Assembly: GCA_948099385.1 (NCBI GenBank)
Contig: CANUEZ040000156.1
Coordinates: forward strand, 4,092,001-4,156,000
Direction: 5' to 3'
DNA from: Fasciola hepatica
Taxonomy: Eukaryota; Platyhelminthes; Trematoda; Plagiorchiida; Fasciolidae
Length of the DNA: 64,000 nucleotides
Shown in pieces: positions 60,844 to 64,000 of this stretch. The notes below the pieces were generated by a model, which worked only from the letters and a program-made list of their open reading frames with translations, made no database searches and had not been told where the DNA came from. Position 1 is the first letter of the stretch; each line of letters starts with the position of its first letter. The translations under genes were made by a program, and so were the position numbers.

Positions 60844-60981
60844 TATATATTTATGTATGTATGTATGTATCTAAAGATATGTGTGTATATGTGTAGATAT
60901 GTCAATAGGTATATTTGATATTTGGAATTGTGGACGAATGAGGTTGTATTTGTTGTTGATAAGTTTTACTTTTGAATGATT
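60206..60981. repeat. Satellite unit 2, short (776 bp, internal deletion)
   Basis: After TATTTGTTGTTGA at about 60957 it jumps directly to TAAGTTTTACTTTTGAATG of the unit end, deleting the (TTG)n part. Both sides of the jump contain GTTGAT/TTGATAAG-like bases, compatible with a deletion at short homology. (GT)n about 60683-60709, (TA)n about 60792-60840. Confidence 0.9.
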
Positions 60982-61558
60982 GGAGACAGTGCCCGTTTGT
61001 GTAGATCTTGTATTGTGGCATTAGCTGCGTGCGAGGTCCATGAGCGTGGTTTGGTGATATTGATGCGTTCCGGTTAGCTGTTGCGCCGTGTTCGCGATCC
61101 CGCTGTCTGAGATGAATGTATCCTACTGGTGTTCGCGACATTGTCGCTTGAACATACCCGTTCACACACATTCCATACTCGCTCGTAGCTTCAGATGGCA
61201 ATGACCGTGGCGACAAACCGTGTGTGAAACAGATGTTTATTATCTAATAAATGTGTCTTTTTTGTTCCTAACTTTTTGTTCATGCTAGTTTGGATTGTAG
61301 ATTGTGTATGTTTTCGGAGTCTGTATCCGTGGTCATTTGACTGGTTTTGATGATGTTCAAATTTGATATAGGAATTGTAGATGTGATGTTTGGTGTTGTT
61401 TGGTGTGATTGTATTGTCAATGTTTTGTTATAGTTGCGTTCGTATTGATGACGCAGTGGTGTGTGTGTGTGTGTGTGTCTGTGTAGGAGATGTTGACGTT
61501 GATGGGGCTGTTGGTGGTGTTTACTCTGTTTATTGATCTGAGTATATGCATATGTACA

Positions 61559-61625
<67 letters not shown>

Positions 61626-62120
61626 GCACATATATTTATGTATGTATGTATGTATCTAAAGATATGTGTGTATATGTGTAGATATGTCAATAGGTATATT
61701 TGATATTTGGAATTGTGGACGAATGAGGTTGTATTTGTTGTTGAGTGTGATTGGTTGTATTTGAGATGGTTAACTAATTGTGATGGTGTATATGTGCGGT
61801 TTGGTGTTGCCGTTTGATGTGGCCAACTGTCAGTGTTTTTTGTTGTTGTTGTTGTTGTTGGTTTTGTTGTTGTCGTTGGTTTTGTTGTTGTTTTTGGTTT
61901 TGCTGTTGTTGATGATAAAGATGATGATGATGATGTTGATGGGTTTCTGGGATATTATATATTGATGTTTTTTCGAATATTGAATGTAGAACGTAGTGTG
62001 TGTTGTGAGTGTTTATTTTGTGTTACAGTTATAATTTAGGATGCGATTTTGGCGTGTTTTGTGGGTTTATGTTATGCGGTGATGTGGATGATGATTGATA
62101 AGTTTTACTTTTGAATGATT
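60982..62120. repeat. Satellite unit 3 (1139 bp)
   Basis: Full unit. Its (TA)n tract (about 61561-61626) contains a TACATA interruption that is shared with unit 4 only. The core has GCGACATTG and AACATACCC variants. Confidence 0.9.
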
Positions 62121-62597
62121 GGAGACAGTGCCCGTTTGTGTAGATCTTGTATTGTGGCATTAGCTGCGTGCGAGGTCCATGAGCGTGGTTTGGTGATATT
62201 GATGCGTTCCGGTTAGCTGTTGCGCCGTGTTCGCGATCCCGCTGTCTGAGATGAATGTATCCTACTGGTGTTCGCGGCATTGTCGCTTGAACATACCCGT
62301 TCACACACATTCCATACTCGCTCGTAGCTTCAGATGGCAATGACCGTGGCGACAAACCGTGTGTGAAACAGATGTTTATTATCTAATGAATGTGTCTTTT
62401 TTTGTTCCTAACTTTTTGTTCATGCTAGTTTGGATTGTAGATTGTGTATGTTTTCGGAGTCTGTATCCGTGGTCATTCGACTGGTTTTGATGATGTTCAA
62501 ATTTGATATAGGGATTGTAGATGTGATGTTTGGTGTTGTTTGGTGTGATTGTATTGTCAATGTTTTGTTATAGTTGCGTTCGTATTGATGACGCAGT

Positions 62598-62633
<36 letters not shown>

Positions 62634-62712
62634 TGTGTAGGAGATGTTGACGTTGATGGGGCTGTTGGTGGTGTTTACTCTGTTTATTGATCTGAGTATA
62701 TGCATATGTACA

Positions 62713-62795
<83 letters not shown>

Positions 62796-63275
62796 GCACA
62801 TATATTTATGTATGTATGTATGTATCTAAAGATATGTGTGTATATGTGTAGATATGTCAATAGGTATATTTGATATTTGGAATTGTGGACGAATGAGGTT
62901 GTATTTGTTGTTGAGTGTGATTGGTTGTATTTGAGATGGTTAACTAATTGTGATGGTGTATATGTGCGGTTTGGTGTTGCCGTTTGATGTGGCCAACTGT
63001 CAGTGTTTTTTGTTGTTGTTGTTGTTGTTGGTTTTGTTGTTGTTGTTTTTGGTTTTGCTGTTGTTGATGATAAAGATGATGATGATGGTGTTGATGGGTT
63101 TCTGGGATATTATATATTGGTGTTTTTTCGAATATTGAATGTAGAACGAAGTGTGTGTTGTGAGTGTTTATTTTGTGTTACAGTTATAATTTAGGATGCG
63201 ATTTTGGCGTGTTTTGTGGGTTTATGTTATGCGGTGATGTGGATGATGATTGATAAGTTTTACTTTTGAATGATT
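62121..63275. repeat. Satellite unit 4 (1155 bp)
   Basis: Full unit. It shares the TACATA interruption of the (TA)n tract and the AACATACCC variant with unit 3, and a shorter (TTG)n. Confidence 0.9.
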
Positions 63276-63752
63276 GGAGACAGTGCCCGTTTGTGTAGAT
63301 CTTGTATTGTGGCATTAGCTGCGTGCGAGGTCCATGAGCGTGGTTTGGTGATATTGATGCGTTCCGGTTAGCTGTTGCGCCGTGTTCGCGATCCCGCTGT
63401 CTGAGATGAATGTATCCTACTGGTGTTCGCGGCATTGTCGCTTGAACGTACCCGTTCACACACATTCCATACTCGCTCGTAGCTTCAGATGGCAATGACC
63501 GTGGCGACAAACCGTGTGTGAAACAGATGTTTATTATCTAATGAATGTGTCTTTTTTTGTTCCTAAGTTTTTGTTCATGCTAGTTTGGATTGTAGATTGT
63601 GTATGTTTTCGGAGTCTGTATCCGTGGTCATTCGACTGGTTTTGATGATGTTCAAATTTGATATAGGGATTGTAGATGTGATGTTTGGTGTTGTTTGGTG
63701 TGATTGTATTGTCAATGTTTTGTTATAGTTGCGTTCGTATTGATGACGCAGT

Positions 63753-63800
<48 letters not shown>

Positions 63801-63879
63801 TGTGTAGGAGATGTTGACGTTGATGGGGCTGTTGGTGGTGTTTACTCTGTTTATTGATCTGAGTATATGCATATGTACA

Positions 63880-63925
<46 letters not shown>

Positions 63926-64000
63926 TATATTTATGTATGTATGTATGTATCTAAAGATATGTGTGTATATGTGTAGATATGTCAATAGGTATATTTGATA
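63276..64000. repeat. Satellite unit 5, cut by the window end
   Basis: 725 bp are present, ending shortly after the (TA)n and TATG stretch. The array therefore continues past 64000. Longest (GT)n of the array (about 63754-63799). Confidence 0.9.

Larger units (their letters stand above)
59030..64000. repeat. Tandem array of about 1.15-kb satellite units
   Basis: Units beginning GGAGACAGTGCCCGTTTGTG start at 59030, 60206, 60982, 62121 and 63276, giving lengths of 1176, 776, 1139 and 1155 bp and a last unit cut by the window end. Each has a conserved core of about 250 bp (ending ACCGTGGCGACAAACCG), a GTTTTCGGAGTCTGTATCCG segment, a (GT)n tract, a (TA)n tract and a TATG(TATG)n stretch. Full units then add a (TTG)n tract and a TTATAATTTAGGATGCG segment. 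The second unit lacks about 360 bp including the (TTG)n tract. The same 80-odd-codon minus-strand frame recurs in each core because the DNA repeats; it is not evidence for a protein. Confidence 0.95.

Noticed and set aside
59030..64000. Hammerhead ribozyme in the tandem repeat
   Set aside because: Flatworm repeats often carry one, but I found no CTGATGA ... GAAA core on either strand of the unit.

Overview
This window is repeat-rich, gene-poor animal DNA. It has spliced exons with GT..AG introns, metazoan BEL/Pao and CR1-like retroelements, a vigilin gene and a microsatellite-laden tandem array. Introns of 43 and 63 bp sit beside introns of about 1 kb in one gene, and BEL/Pao plus CR1-like elements dominate. 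A flatworm (tapeworm or fluke) is therefore my best guess; this is inference, because no species-specific marker was read. Nothing here looks bacterial: no operons, rRNA, CRISPR or recognisable tRNA.

Layout. 1-20 kb: mostly unrecognisable sequence, purine-rich on the given strand at first and then pyrimidine-rich. It contains eroded LINE reverse transcriptase pieces (8.5, 10.2-10.8 and 16-17 kb), one solo LTR with a perfect 5-bp target duplication (3349-3722), and three diverged LTR-like repeats (8.9, 14.6 and 15.1 kb). 20-28.9 kb: a relic BEL element (LTR 20.0 kb, pol 21.0-22.28 kb) abutted by a second BEL/Pao copy with both LTRs but a ruined polyprotein (22279-28856). 28.9-38.3 kb: unrecognised DNA, a minus-strand LINE relic (32.6-34.2 kb), a possible exon of a FAXC/metaxin-like protein (about 37.0-37.26 kb), and the downstream part of another minus-strand LINE. 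38309-45010: a complete 6.7-kb BEL/Pao retrotransposon with 379-bp LTRs that look identical, CCTGT target duplications, and one uninterrupted 1731-residue gag-protease-RT-RNase H-integrase frame with its catalytic residues present. It landed inside the LINE, whose other half continues at 45016-47056. 47.9-51.4 kb: a further LINE fragment and a nearly complete 3' half of a plus-strand CR1-like LINE.

51.8-58.74 kb: the only confidently identified host gene, the 5' part of vigilin (multi-KH RNA-binding protein). Nine coding exons carry the N-terminal tail and KH1 to KH9 in the right order with consistent splice phases. The remaining KH domains expected of the family are not in the window.

59030-64000 (window end): a tandem array of about 1.15-kb units (one shortened to 776 bp), each with (GT)n and (TA)n tracts and most with (TTG)n. 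If vigilin is intact beyond the window, this array lies in its next intron.

The strongest results are the young, apparently complete BEL/Pao element nested in a LINE with its frame traceable across the insertion point, the exon model of vigilin, and LTR copies whose identity changes abruptly along their length, which suggests gene conversion.
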